Shown here: positions 26,001-39,709 of the stretch, in pieces
How positions within the stretch are numbered: the stretch's first letter is position 1
Layout: each line of letters starts with the position of its first letter
DNA from: Amyloporia xantha
Taxonomy: Eukaryota; Basidiomycota; Agaricomycetes; Polyporales; Adustoporiaceae
Length of the DNA: 64,000 bases
Reading direction: 5' to 3'
NCBI GenBank assembly: GCA_036971615.1
Contig: JAYKKR010000001.1
Span: 3,224,001-3,288,000, forward strand
Program-made: the position numbers and the translations under genes
Notes under the pieces: model-generated
The model's database searches: none
What the model saw: only the letters and a program-made list of their open reading frames with translations
Told to the model about the DNA's origin: nothing

Positions 26001-28672
26001 GCCCACTGTTCCCTTGGTGATGGGGCGGGAGGAGAACCTTTAGAAATTCAGCGTGTACTTATACCGGTATGGAGCAAGATGGACATCGCCATTGTCGGTC
26101 TGCCACCGCGATTAGCATCATTGAGAGCATGTTCTGTTGTGCAACAGCGGAGCAGGCGGAACTGAGTCTGTCATGCTCGGATACCGGGTACGGGAGACCG
26201 CAAGGGTGCCATGGCCCATGGCGTTCCCGTCCCATTCATCAAATGTCCGGGGGCGAGACGCTCGACGCATGTTATACGGTATGTCGTCTTCTGCTTCCGC
26301 CGCTGTTCCGCATCTGTGATCACAAACCACCGTGCCAGTATCACCCATATCGTATGCCAGCCGCCGTCTGTCCACCGAGTGGCAAGCTATCGGCCGTGAC
26401 GGTGATCTGATGACACAGCACATGCGGAATAAAAGCGGGGCAAGGGACTGACTCACGACATACATCGGCGTTGCGGCATTCGAAGAGGATTGCTCATCCC
26501 TCCTCGATGGGACGTGGAGGGCAGCAGCACGCTGATGGCGGGTTCACACGGAGACGGCCTGGCTGCTCTGTCCCCCTGACCTACGGCCGCGGTGTGCGAC
26601 AGCCGCAGCCCGAAGGTACAGCGGCCGTACAACCCGAGGTGAGCATGTCGGGACGGCGACAAGGTCATCGAACAAGACACGGTCTGGGTGCAGTGCGCGC
26701 TGCGAGAGAGAGAGCGGGTGAACAGCCCGCGCGACCGCCGAAACATTCTGGCCGTCATGCGCACAGCGAAGCGTTCAACGTTCAGCGACTGGTCATCTCC
26801 GGCCGACGTTCTCCAGCGTAGCCGACATGCCCGACTCCCAACTCCGGACATGCGCTTCTGACCAGGATCTATACTGTGTACACACAGGAAATCAACACCT
26901 CTGCTCAGTGCTCAGTGCCATGCCGGCCGACCTACGTATGCTGGGACAAGAGATTGTCTTTCCTGAGTGAATGCTGTTCTCAGTGCCTAAAAATATCTGG
27001 AGACTTTAGCTTCCACGCCACTGATCCTGGTCGACGAGGCCTGCGATCTAGGCGGGAGTTCCGGTCTAAATATACGACGTGTGGCGGGCCTGGCGCTGCG
27101 CGCAGGGGCAATCGCCGACGACCTGCGCCCGAGCACTGGTCAGCCGTGTGGTCCGTGAAGCATGGGTCATTTAAACAAAGCGCGGAGCTCCGTGGACTGA
27201 GCATGGGCCTGAGTGGAAGCCACGGTCATCACGACGATGCAAGATACGGGGAAGGGGAGGGGAGCTTGCCTCGGTTCCCGGACATTTGTCATTTAAACCA
27301 TAGATCGTACAAGGTGTGTTATTTATAGACTCACGTCGTATCGCCCTCCGCCGCCCGACCAATATCAGACCGCCCAGCCCAAGGGGGCAGCACGCTTGCA
27401 CTAGACATGTAAGTATATCAGGAACTCATCTCTGCGTCCTCGCCGCGCTGCGACGTGTCAGACGCATGGCCCACGACGGGAAACGTACATAACCATATCG
27501 CGCGCTCGATTGCATAAAATGCCTCAAAACGTGACAGCTCCTGACGGAGGGGACCAAAAATATACTTTACCAGCGCTGATCTCCACTCGTGATGATCATC
27601 TGGAGTCTGGACGCCTCGCGGTGTCTCCGGCCTCAGTCGGAACAGTACGCATGGGGCGGCCGGTGAGTTTCTTGCAACGTCCATACTGGCCATGGCCTCG
27701 TTCGACGGCGACAGCAATGGACGATCTGCGGGAAGCGCACATGTCGGGACCGAGTAAGTGGACATTACGCGAGAGCAGATACGAGAATAGGAGAGTGGGG
27801 CGATAAAGGGACACGTGAGGGGAGGGGAATGGAAATAGCAGCTGCTGACAGGACAAAGTCTTGGCGGAGGAGACGGAGAGGGATGGAGCGGTGACAGGTA
27901 AATTTGGGACGGGAATGAGGTGCTTTCTGCGCGAAATTAGATGTGGAAGTGCCAAGAGGCCCAAGGCTTTCCGAGGAAGGCGGCCGTTTGGTTTCCATGC
28001 CCAGCCGGGATGATGGATCGACAGACGACTCCCGACGTAGAGCGACGTTGGGGAAAGGGGCACGAAGGGGAGTCGAGCTCTGGCGGTGGACAGGATGGTA
28101 GGATACGAAGCGGGTGGCGTCCGGAAGCAAGACGGAGGACGGGCGGGGAGGAGGACTCGCGGGGCCGAGAACGCTTGGCGCACTCAAATCAGCCACGGAG
28201 CCTAATTTTGCGCAGACACGTGATGGCCGAAGAACGCCAAGCCAGGAAGCAGGTAATTATAGTCGCCTATTCTTGGACGTGTCGGGTTGGCGCCAAGGCT
28301 GCTCGTCCTCTTCTCGCTTCCGCCTCTCTCCCCTCTCCTCCTCCCCAGATCCCCCACAGGCGCCCCTCCCCCGGCCCCTGCACCCGCCACACCCTCTCAA
28401 TGCGCGCGCAAGCGTCCAGACATGCAGCGAGACCAGGCGTCCGCACGCCAAGCCCAGTAAGTGCGGAGCTGGCGGTGGCGGAGCCGGGCAGGGGGAGGTG
28501 TGCGGTTTGATTCTTGGTGGTCTTGGCAGGCTATATTTATGCGATCCGTTGGGAGTGCTCAGCCGCAGAACGTCAAAGATAGACACTTGGCCTTGGCTTG
28601 TAGCCCTCTTATAAGTCCCCGCCCACGCATCGCCCTCCAAGCCTCCGTCCACGCTCCCCGCTCCTCCCCGCC
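26001..28672. other. Long gene-poor region upstream of the serine/histidine-rich gene
   Basis: No conserved protein is encoded on either strand. From about 27,400 to 28,600 the sequence is strongly purine/pyrimidine-biased, which creates long but low-complexity ORFs on the minus strand. A short GA repeat lies near 26703-26715. A long upstream region of this kind often precedes regulated genes in fungi. TATA-like elements lie near 28529 and 28608. Confidence 0.45.
28608..28615 (+). promoter_or_regulatory. TATA-like element
   Basis: CTTATAAG is about 58 bases before the start codon at 28673. Position and sequence fit a core promoter. A second candidate, TATATTTATG, lies near 28531. Confidence 0.45.
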
Positions 28673-29638
28673 ATGAACACTCTCCCGTCCCCTCCTCTCC
28701 GCCCCCTGGCACACGACGCCGCCCGCTCGTCCTACCCTCGCACACACCACTCCGACCCTGCCATGGAGAACCTCCTCGCCTCAGTCTGGCACTCTATTCA
28801 GCAGGTATGTCCGCTCTTCCCCGTCGTCCGCAATCTCCGCTCACAACATCTTACCTCCAGTCGCCCCCGCCCAGCCTCCGCGACATCCTCGATGCATATC
28901 GCACAAAGGGTGACGGCGACCGCGACATGCTCATCGCCATGCTCAACGCCAAGAGCGCCGAGGACCAGGTTCGTCTCCGCTCTCACACACTAACCCGTAG
29001 CTCCGTGGGCTGACTCGCATGCTCCGTTCCAGCGTATCGCATCTCTCGCCTCGCTCCAGCGCACCATGCTCGAGATGTACCAGCCCTCGTTGCACGTCTC
29101 CTCCCACACCATCCCGCCGCTGCAACTCTCCGCTGGCGAGCACACACACTCACATTACGCTCACCATCACCCCGCGCCGTCCTACTCGTCAGCCACGCAC
29201 ATGCCCTCCCCGCCGCACACCTCCTACCACCACTCGCCTCATCCACGAGTGCACACGCAGGAGGAGTCCATGCACCACCACTCCCACCGCCGCAGCGACT
29301 CTGCTGGGTCCGTCTCGAGCCCGACGAGCCGTGACTCGCTACTCGCGCCTCCCGAGTCGCCCTCCCGCAAACGCCGACGATCGTCGCGCTCGCCACAGCC
29401 GCTTTCGCGGGACCGCTACCGGTCGCACCATGAGTCGCTCAGCGCCGTGACGCACGACCTGCCCACGCCGCCTTCGCCATACTCTTCTGCATCATCACAC
29501 AGCAGCGGCGGCTCACCGCGATCGCGCGAGAGCATGGCGATCGGCGCGCTGCTCTCTTCGTCGCAAGGCCGGACGGAGGACGGTGTGCGGCGGCTGTCGA
29601 CATCGTCGGAGCGACACTCGTCTGCTTCGCGCTCATGA
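28673..29638 (+). CDS. Unknown serine/histidine/proline-rich protein
   Basis: I do not recognise a named family. Three exons are clear: MNTLPSPPLRPLAHDAARSS to WHSIQQ, then SPPPSLRDILDAYRTKGDGD to KSAEDQ, then RIASLASLQRTMLEMYQPSL to stop at 29636-29638. The introns (28804-28860 and about 28969-29031) have good GT and AG ends. The middle part (about residues 45-100) looks helical and well ordered. The rest is low complexity: a His/Ser/Pro stretch, then a basic SRKRRRSSRS run that may be a nuclear signal, a PTPPSPYSSASSHSSGG segment, and MAIGALLSS, which resembles short motifs in fungal regulators. The long upstream region and composition suggest a nuclear regulator, but this is inference. Confidence 0.75.
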
Positions 29639-31880
29639 TGCGCCTGGGTTTTGTTGCCCGTGTTGCATGGCCTTAGCCGAGTGTTCAGGCCAGCACGTCG
29701 GGCTTTGTTTGATCTTGGTTTTTCTCTTTCTATCTCACATCGTTCTGGTTTACCGTCCGGCCGCCTTACAGTATCTTTATATGTACGTAGTACGCTCCGC
29801 CCGTGTTTCATTTGTCTTCAGCTGTCGCAGCAATAATAGTACAGTCGTCTATTACATCTCGCGGGCCGGCCATAGGCCAGTCCCAGTCACGATTGCCCAA
29901 CATTCTGAAATTCTGTCTCATCTGCATCAATACGTGAGTGTTTTTTGCGCCGGCGGCCGTGCGTCGATGTGTGCCATATGCTTGAGCAGCGTGGGCATGC
30001 GGTCGACCACCGGACGGCGATGTGTGGTGTTACTTATTTTTGCAGCAGGACTGGTGACCCCTGCCAAGCGGACTGCGCTGTCGTAGGACACTGCTCTAAT
30101 ATCATGCCACTGCGCACTTAGGCTAGCGGATCGCGAGAGTCATTCGTGGACCGTGTTATTCTTATTCGTGTCGCCCGGCCGTACGTGTCAGAGTAGTGAT
30201 CAGATGAGTCGCCGTGCGGCGTGCGTGTCGCGGATGAGGCGAGGTAGGCCCGGGATGGCTTGGCCCTGGACACCGTCGCAGACTCACGGACTCATCGGTC
30301 ACGGCGAACCCACGAAGTTCGAACGCGACCAGCTATTATTGACTTATTACCACGGGCCTCTTGTAGCGAATTCGATCTGCAGCTGAGGCAAGCCACCCCG
30401 GACAACGGACTCACCCACGGACACGCCCAGTGGTAATTATAGGCCTCTTGTAACGAGCTGGGGCCAAGAATAGCTTGCTGATGTAGCTGTATAGGTACGT
30501 ATATCATATACGGCACGCACATTGGTATTTCGGGATAACGGCGAGTGTCTCGGTGTCAGCGGTGCGCGAATCGCGCGAGACTCGGAGCCTGAGGGCGCTC
30601 GCTGTCAAGCCACTGTGAGCCATTATGATTGTGATTATAATTGGATATGGCGGGCCGAGCTGGCAGTGCGGATTGCGGCATAGTGGACACTGGACGGAGC
30701 TCGAGGCGCGCGGGGGGAGACGCTGGGTGTACCGTGTACGTACTACGTATACGTAGCCCGCGGGCGGAGGAAGGGCGGATGTGGACCGCGTGCCAGTGAC
30801 GGGACCGGCGGTGGGTTGCAGCGTGCAGCTGGCAGCATGCAGGGTCGCCTGTACAACGAAGAAGGGTGTTCAGCTGCGAGCCACATGTATGCATATGATC
30901 GCCGCCGATCAGGTATGCACCAAGTCGAGTCGATCGGCCCTGACTTACTGCCTTACAAGTTACCCGCGACCATCGACAGCAAATCACCAAGTCGATGATT
31001 GGCCATGTCCGAGTCTGGCAGCATGACTGGGGCATATGGTCGCTGACTAGCGAACTTCGAATAGACGTTCCTCGAGGCATGCATCACTAGTACTGTAGTC
31101 ACTAGCCTTCACCCCCGGAACGTAAAGGTGAACCTGAACCTGAATTCGAACGCTTGGGTCTCTAAATCCCAACCTGGCCAGCTGCCAGTGGCGCCGCAGC
31201 GCGCACACGTTGAGTCTCGGGTATGCGGCATCCGGATCGATGTCGGACGCGCTGGGCATACAATGAGGTGAGGTGTCCGGCATGGTTGATCCTCGAGTGA
31301 GGCGGTCTGGATGGCGAACGTGCGAGCTGCAGGGAGCCAAGATGCCGCGTCCATGCACTCCCCGCGAAGCGAGACACCGAAGGCACACGGCATACAAGCT
31401 CTAGTGCCATTGACTCGACATTTTTTTCAAATACACTGACGACGCTAACATTGCTCTTCTGCCCACGAACGTACAACAAAAATACAGCGTCTGATCTACC
31501 TTCTGCGATTCTGCGAGAGAGAAAAAAACACCAAGGCTGACCCGACAGATCTAGCCGCCCAGACGAAAAATGGGGATAAGAACGAGAATGGGAACGGGGG
31601 GACGAAAAGGGACGGCAAACGAAAGAAAACAACAAGATAGCAAAAATCAGAAGCCCGTTAACATAACATCATAAAAAAATCGTGAGCGTGGCCGCGCCAT
31701 CTGCTTGCCCATGCTCCCAATCCGCCAGGTGGCCCGAGAGTACCACGGGCCCCAATAATAACACGGGGTGGGAGGAACGGGGAAAACGAGACGGACATCG
31801 GCTTTTCTATCATCGCATCGTGTCGTGGGATGTGCCGCACCCCAGTCGTGACCAATAGATACTATAGATATACCGCCTGC
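29639..31880. other. Convergent gene-poor region
   Basis: 3' flanks of the serine/histidine-rich gene (+) and the chitinase (-). The longest ORF (minus, about 30556-31080) is low complexity with no recognised domain. A short repeat, GCCTCTTGTA, occurs at about 30356 and 30442. I see no supported gene. Confidence 0.45.
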
Positions 31881-34321
<2,441 letters not shown>

Positions 34322-35087
34322 GCTGTTGACCGTAGCTGGAGGATTGACCGAGGGCTGGCTCGCTGTGCACCCCTCAACAGGAATAGAGCTTTATAGGCTG
34401 GTCGCGTGCCGTAGGTGCCGTTGGCGGACAGCACCCCGATAAAGTGCCTGTACACGCAGAGGTGAGAAGCATTCCAGGAAGAAAGCAATGAATGATACGC
34501 ACAAAGATCTCGAGGCATATCAGCTACTATCACGCGGTGGAAGAACGCGTTCAGCATGCGGCTGGGAAGCGGATTGGGCGCGTTGCGCTGAGGGGTGCCT
34601 ACCAGGGTGGCAGACAGAGTAGACAACCGCGCGGAGGCCATATTAGTGCGCAGCTGGCATATGGCACGCAGGCCCATATCTGCTCCCTTGGTGCAAGTCG
34701 ACGCGGCCATAATGAGTGATCTTGCTTTAAGCACATTATAATTCAAACCCGATCACTTGTCAATCGACAGACGGACGCCCCACCACGTGCTCCGTTCAAT
34801 CCAAGACACATTGAATGGTTGATTATCTCCTCTTCGGCATATCCTCGAGGATCAATTTCATGCTGCTGCCACTTATGTACACCTGGGATTAGCAAGCACC
34901 TGCAAACTTCACTCTGTTCAGTCCACCTCTTCCACTCCTCGTACCATCTCTGAATTTGACATTACTAACCAGTACACTAGAAGTAGCAGCTCGTCCGCAG
35001 CACGTCCAACAATACAGCAGTCTAAATAAATGATGGTGGGAGCTGGTCGACCGCGCAGATCATGAGATACCCCAGAACGTATCTCTG
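34322..35087. other. Chitinase promoter and CK2 alpha 3' flank
   Basis: No gene was recognised. It includes the chitinase core promoter (TATA near 34389) and the 3' flank of the CK2 alpha gene. The minus ORF of about 177 codons at 34213-34746 overlaps the promoter and first exon and has no conserved content. Confidence 0.45.
34389..34396 (-). promoter_or_regulatory. TATA box of the chitinase gene
   Basis: CTATAAAG on the minus strand lies about 70 bases upstream of the chitinase ATG at 34321. It is the only TATA-like element in the near upstream region. Assigned by position. Confidence 0.5.
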
Positions 35088-36496
35088 CTATGCTGCAGAA
35101 CCTTCGCTATCGCCGTCGTTCACACTGGCATTTCTCACGGGATCTGGGAATACAGGTAAATAGAGCTCTTAGCAAGCACAGTAGCAACAGACATACCAAA
35201 GTAGCTGTGGCCTTGTGCTTCCTTCGCGGTGAGCCGTTCCTGATGATCGTACCGCAGCAGTTTGTCCAACAGGTCAATGGCATCGTTCGATATGTACCGC
35301 TGGTTCTCGGACGTGATGAATCTCGTCCAAGGTTTCTTGGGATAGCTGGCAGAACACGCGGTTTAGTAAGGGAACCGTAGCCCATGTAAGTGCACTCACT
35401 TCCCGAGCAGCTCCTCATATTGCGGGTCGAGCTCTATAGCATATTTCTTCACATATGCATCTAATTCGGCAGTACCGAGGACTTTGGCGATTTTGACAAG
35501 CTGATCGTAATTGTCGTGTCCATGAAAGAATGGCTCCTTCCGGAAGATCTAAGGGGGAAAGAATCGAAGATAAGACCGGCAGCCGTCATTTTGGACGGTC
35601 TACGCACCATCGACGCAAACATACAACCATAGCTCCACATGTCCAGACTGTAATCGTATTCTTGAAAGTCTACCAGCAATTCTGGACCCTTGAAATACCG
35701 CGAGGCGACGCGCACATTGTATTCAGTTCTTGGATGATAGAATTCGGCCAAACCCCAGTCGATCAACCGGAGCTGGGCACAGAGCATGTTAGTGTCAAGA
35801 AAAGAAATCCGCTCGTAATCATACCTTTCGCCGCTCATGGTCGATCATCACATTGTGAGGTTTGACGTCTCGGTGCATGATACCTTTGGAATGACAGAAG
35901 TCCAACGCCTACGTCCGCTGTGATTGAGCGGCCCAGACACACATAACGCATCTGACTCACCTTCAACAACTCAAGCATGTAGAATCGGACATCATTATCG
36001 GTGAAGCGAGGGTAGAGGACTTTGAAGTCGACATTGTGCACATATTCCGTAATTAGACTCGGAATCTTCGATGACGGATCGCGAACGACATCGAGAAGGG
36101 CGACAATATTCGGACCCCCAGCCAAGTTCTGCAAGATTTTGATTTCTCGCTTAATCTTCTTCTTCTTCACTGGTTTGAGCACTTTTATGATGCACTTCTC
36201 TTCATTGACGATGTTGATGCCCTCGAAGACCTACGACCACCTTCTGTAAATTTAACAAAAGGAACCGAGACACAAGACACACCTCTGAATATTTCCCTCT
36301 GCCCACTTTCCTCACGATCTCATAATGGTCTTGGGAGCCCCACTGGACCTGCAGATTGTCTATAGCCTTACTTTGAGCGTGACATCACATCCCAGAGACC
36401 AGATACAAGCAGACCATATTCATGCCATGATGGGCCCAGTTTTGCATTGACATCCGGATACACGCGCGCGACGGACTTTGTCTGTGGCCGGCCCAT
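35088..36496 (-). CDS. cka1: Casein kinase 2 catalytic subunit alpha
   Basis: This constitutively active Ser/Thr kinase phosphorylates acidic sites on many nuclear and cytoplasmic proteins. The protein begins [20 protein letters not shown] and GPSWHEY + [20 protein letters not shown] across an intron. The ATP loop is [11 protein letters not shown] and the basic patch is [18 protein letters not shown], with the catalytic Lys just before it. Then come [18 protein letters not shown] with the catalytic Asp, [14 protein letters not shown] with the CK2-specific DWG, and [14 protein letters not shown]. The tail ends [18 protein letters not shown]. Key residues are all present. The start codon is 182 bases from that of the divergent SET gene. 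Confidence 0.95.
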
Positions 36497-36678
36497 GACA
36501 AGATCGAGAAAACTAGACAACAACCGTCAGGACAGAGCCAGAGAGCGAGATGAAAAGCAGCAGGGCGGATGAAAGTGATCTGAGTGGAATCCTCACCTGC
36601 CTGGCGTGCATGGCGAACGCATTCACACGGTCCTTCCCCGCCTTGTATTCCGTTCACTGGCGCTTGGGCCACCCCCAG
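36497..36678. promoter_or_regulatory. Divergent promoter between CK2 alpha and the SET gene
   Basis: The start codons of the two genes lie 182 bases apart, head to head, if the SET gene begins at 36679. The interval lacks an obvious TATA box. Both genes probably share this promoter region. Confidence 0.5.
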
Positions 36679-37299
36679 ATGGCACGACAAACTCCTGACA
36701 CTGCCCCAGGGACTCGGAAGTCCGATGTACATCCTCCGCACTGGCCATCGCACGTTCGATACCTCTATGAGTACCATTTTCATTCGTCGATACCGGCCGA
36801 AATCCGTTCTTCAATACGGCCAGAGACATTATCTGTCGCAAAGACGGCCACTTCCTCTCATTCGCCTCGGTCTCTGACGATAATTCGGTCCATCTCCGAA
36901 TCCTCCCATCCAGCGCACGGACAGTATGGCCTGTTTGCCGCCAAAAAGATACCTCCTCGCACCCATCTTCTCGACTACATCGGAGAGGTGCACTGTGACG
37001 ATAGACCGGACTCAGACTACGACATCTCGCTCTACCGTACTCCAGATGGGGTTAGCGTGGGCGTGGATGCACACCGGATGGGCAACGAGGCGAGGTTCGT
37101 GAATGACTACAGGGGAATTAGGTCGAAGCCGAATGCGTCGTTCGAGGAACGCAGAACCGCGACAGGAGAGCTTCGCATGAGCATATGGAGCAGCAGCGAG
37201 GTTATTAAGAAGGGCGACGAAATTTTGGTCTCATACGGCAAGGCGTGGTGGCGAGCTCGAACGCTCCGTGACGACGGCCCTCCGGACGAGACCTTGTGA
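36679..37299 (+). CDS. SET-domain protein (possible lysine methyltransferase)
   Basis: An intronless gene whose C-terminal two-thirds is a compact SET domain. Visible motifs are GQYGLFAAKKIPPRTHLLDY (the GxG entry strand), RFVNDYRGI and KPNASF, corresponding to the cofactor-binding N-H-x-x-x-P-N region but with Asn-Asp-Tyr in place of Asn-His, and GDEILVSYGKAWW, with the closing Tyr. No pre-SET or post-SET cysteines are visible. The target protein is unknown. I prefer the ATG at 36679 (MARQTPDTAPGTRK), because the in-frame ATG at 36550 would leave only 53 bases between the divergent start codons. The residues just after the chosen start (HPPHWPSHVRYLYEYHFHSS) look conserved in type. Confidence 0.82.
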   Translation: MARQTPDTAPGTRKSDVHPPHWPSHVRYLYEYHFHSSIPAEIRSSIRPETLSVAKTATSSHSPRSLTIIRSISESSHPAHGQYGLFAAKKIPPRTHLLDYIGEVHCDDRPDSDYDISLYRTPDGVSVGVDAHRMGNEARFVNDYRGIRSKPNASFEERRTATGELRMSIWSSSEVIKKGDEILVSYGKAWWRARTLRDDGPPDETL

Positions 37300-38042
37300 G
37301 TGAATACCTATTTTCCTAATAACCAGACCAGGCAACGGTCGTCTGGCATGGGTCACACGAAACATGGATCTTACACGTCTCTCATCTAAGTCAGCCAGAG
37401 CAAGTCACATAGGTCTATCCATGCCTACTGTATATTACAAGCAAGCATATTTGCCGGTGAAGAGCATAACATCTGCCGCACTTGCTTGACCTCAAGAGCA
37501 CCGATATATCCGTGAGTTTTCCTTTGTACCCCATGAGATTCATACCACGCGGACGGATACGCAAAGGAACACAACACCCAATATTGGCACCGCTCAAATC
37601 TATCGTTGAAGTTTCACATTTCAAAGGCTTATACTTAGAACGAGCAGGATTGAATCGGGTCCAATTGAATACCTGGTCCGTCGTGCCGATCTTATACGCG
37701 AGATCATAGTGCGGGTGCAGTTCGCCCCGTCAGGGTCCTGTCCTTACCGAATTCATGGTCCAGCGAAAGCTAAACTGTGGGATCGGAGGTGCCGCGGTGG
37801 TTGCGCATAACGTCGCTTAGATCCAGAAGTAGCTGCGAAGGAAGGAATTGTGCTTCTCATAAGGCAATTCAAATATCGTGGACCAGCGGATATACAAGGT
37901 GTAACAAGATGCGATGACATGCGTCATAGTTCAGATATCTTCCCTTGTAGTACCGTTATTCACAATGCTTTCCTTGAAAGACTTTAGTATATACTAGGCG
38001 CGTAGTCCTTCGAGCAGAAACGCGAAACATCTGAACCTGCAA
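37300..38042. other. SET gene 3' region up to the foldback
   Basis: No gene was recognised. This is the 3' flank of the SET gene followed by AT-rich sequence up to the left arm of the inverted-repeat element. Confidence 0.4.
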
Positions 38043-38307
38043 TATTGCTGGTTTCAGCGCCCAAGGCGCGGCGGCCAAACGTGTACAAATTTTGGCCTGT
38101 GGCTGTTTTTTTCTAAGGCTGCGACCGCGAAACTCGAACAACCGTAGCTCGCTCATTTCTCATTGTCTCGACCTGCTTCATAAATCAAAATTGCTCTATT
38201 TATCTGTCCGGAGGGCACCACGAAGTCCGTTCGACGAAAATCCAACTCGTTTCAAAGTTGCTTTTTCGCCGTCCACCAGCACTCAGAACGGCTCTGGCTC
38301 TTTCTCC
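38043..38307 (+). repeat. Left arm of the foldback
   Basis: Inverted copy of 39331-39595. It contains an open frame in the same phase as the right arm, but the frame reads as low-complexity basic/serine-rich sequence and is not clearly coding. Confidence 0.8.
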
Positions 38308-38411
38308 ACAACTCGCACCCTCATTCGCTTGCCTTCAGACAGCCTTGGTAAACTCTCTTGAGAGCCCCACACTGATATTTCCCTGTATAAAAGCGTGCAA
38401 ATTTCTAAGCT

Positions 38412-38882
38412 GTACTTGGAGCAGGAGCACCTTCACCTGCACTGCTCGAGGTGTGCGACGTCTCTGGGCTGTTCATTGATGAGATCGTCAATCACATAGA
38501 AACGTACCATCCAAAAGGTACTCAAATTACTCAATAGGACTGGAGATTTGGTGTGTTGCCAGACGCAAAGTGCGCTGTGGACAAGGGCTGTGTGAGATTG
38601 GGTTGGAGGTGAGTGCGGTGTCTTTCACCATGCTATTTTTTCATCTGAATGTCTCTGTATAATGAATTATCGCACTGTATATTCTACTCAAATGAACTCA
38701 GTTCATTTGAGGCTGCAGAGGTCTGTTTTGAAGTCAACGGTTTGGAGGATGCAATTGAGGATAGGCTTCACCCCTCGAAAGGTATGTATTTTGTCTTTAC
38801 AGTCGTATTTATCCTTGAATAGAGATTTCGGTTAAGGACTCGCAGGAGAATCAGTACCATTCCGATTGAATGCGTGCTGCAG
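38412..38882 (+). pseudogene. Unrecognised spliced gene remnant inside the foldback
   Basis: One frame reads through plausible exons: LLEVCDVSGLFIDEIVNHIE + TYHPKGTQITQ, an in-frame TAG at 38535-38537, DWRFGVLPDAKCAVDKGCVR + LGW, an intron (about 38612-38700), SFEAAEVCFEVNGLEDAIED + RLHPSK, an intron (about 38783-38846), and GESVPFRLNACCR. The introns have GT and AG ends and preserve phase. A TATA-like TGTATAAAAG lies at about 38391. The 5' and 3' ends of the gene are not found. The family is not recognised, and whether TAG is real or an error is unknown. Confidence 0.45.
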
Positions 38883-39330
38883 GTGAGTTGTCAGGTGAAT
38901 GATCGCTTGCTGACACTCGTCTGCTTGTTCTGATTCTTTCCTATATGACTTGTGTTTTCTGTACATACAATTGAATTTATGATGAATGAACGACAGTATA
39001 GCTATTCGGCAGATAGGGAACTTTGTGGTCACCCTTGAAGCAAGATGTTATGCTCTGACCAACTCCGACATAGTATCAATGACAAGAAATATATTTTGTG
39101 ACTACCATCTTACACGGTGCACTGGAGAGGATCAACAAAGATTCTTCTGAGCTGAAAGAACGAGGAAACACGTTGCGGAGCGGGAGCGAAAGCCGTCCTG
39201 AGTGCTGGTGGGTGGCGAAAAAGACGGCTCGGAACGCTGCACACTTTCGTAGAGGCCCAATCTGGTACAGGGCCCTCGAGAAGGTCTATCAAGACAGACC
39301 TAAGAGAAAAGAACATGAATTCATGTCACA

Positions 39331-39595
39331 AAGAAGGAGCCCGAGCCGTTCTGAGTGCTGGTGGACGGCGAAAAAGCAACTTTGAAACGAGTTGGATTTT
39401 CGTCGAACGGACTTCGTGGTGCCCTCCGGACAGATAAATAGAGCAATTTTGATTTATGAAGCAGGTCGAGACAATGAGAAATGAGCGAGCTACGGTTGTT
39501 CGAGTTTCGCGGTCGCAGCCTTAGAAAAAAACAGCCACAGGCCAAAATTTGTGCACGTTTGGCCGCCGCGCCTTGGGCGCTGAAACCAGCAATAA
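39331..39595 (-). repeat. Right arm of the foldback
   Basis: Near-perfect inverted copy of 38043-38307. It lies just upstream of mdj1 and may carry part of its promoter. Confidence 0.8.
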
Positions 39596-39709
39596 GTTAA
39601 GGAAGTCTCTCGAACCGCGCACGTGACCGAGAACAAAATGTCACATAAATTTCTGTCACGCAGCTGCTTGAGTCCTCCGGTGTACATTGCATAGGTCATC
39701 ACCTTCAAA

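Larger units (their letters stand above)
38043..39595. mobile_element. 1.55 kb foldback element with near-identical 265-bp arms
   Basis: The left arm (38043-38307) and the reverse complement of the right arm (39331-39595) are almost identical by eye. I noted one difference near the outer end (GTGTAC against GTGCAC) and a few at the inner edge. Both begin TATTGCTGGTTTCAGCGCCC. The roughly 1.0 kb between them holds a broken spliced gene. Next to the right arm is a further diverged partial copy of the arm-proximal sequence (about 39098-39330, minus strand). No target-site duplication or transposase was seen. The right end is 114 bases from the mdj1 start codon. Confidence 0.7.

Noticed and set aside
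27596..28183. A 195-codon minus-strand ORF in the gene-poor region
   Set aside because: It has low-complexity Pro/Ser/Arg/Leu composition caused by strand bias, with no conserved block and no intron pattern.
30556..31080. A 174-codon minus-strand ORF
   Set aside because: No domain, and composition consistent with chance in a GC-rich gap between convergent genes.
38043..39595. An LTR retrotransposon
   Set aside because: The repeats are inverted, not direct, and there is no reverse transcriptase, integrase or primer-binding site.
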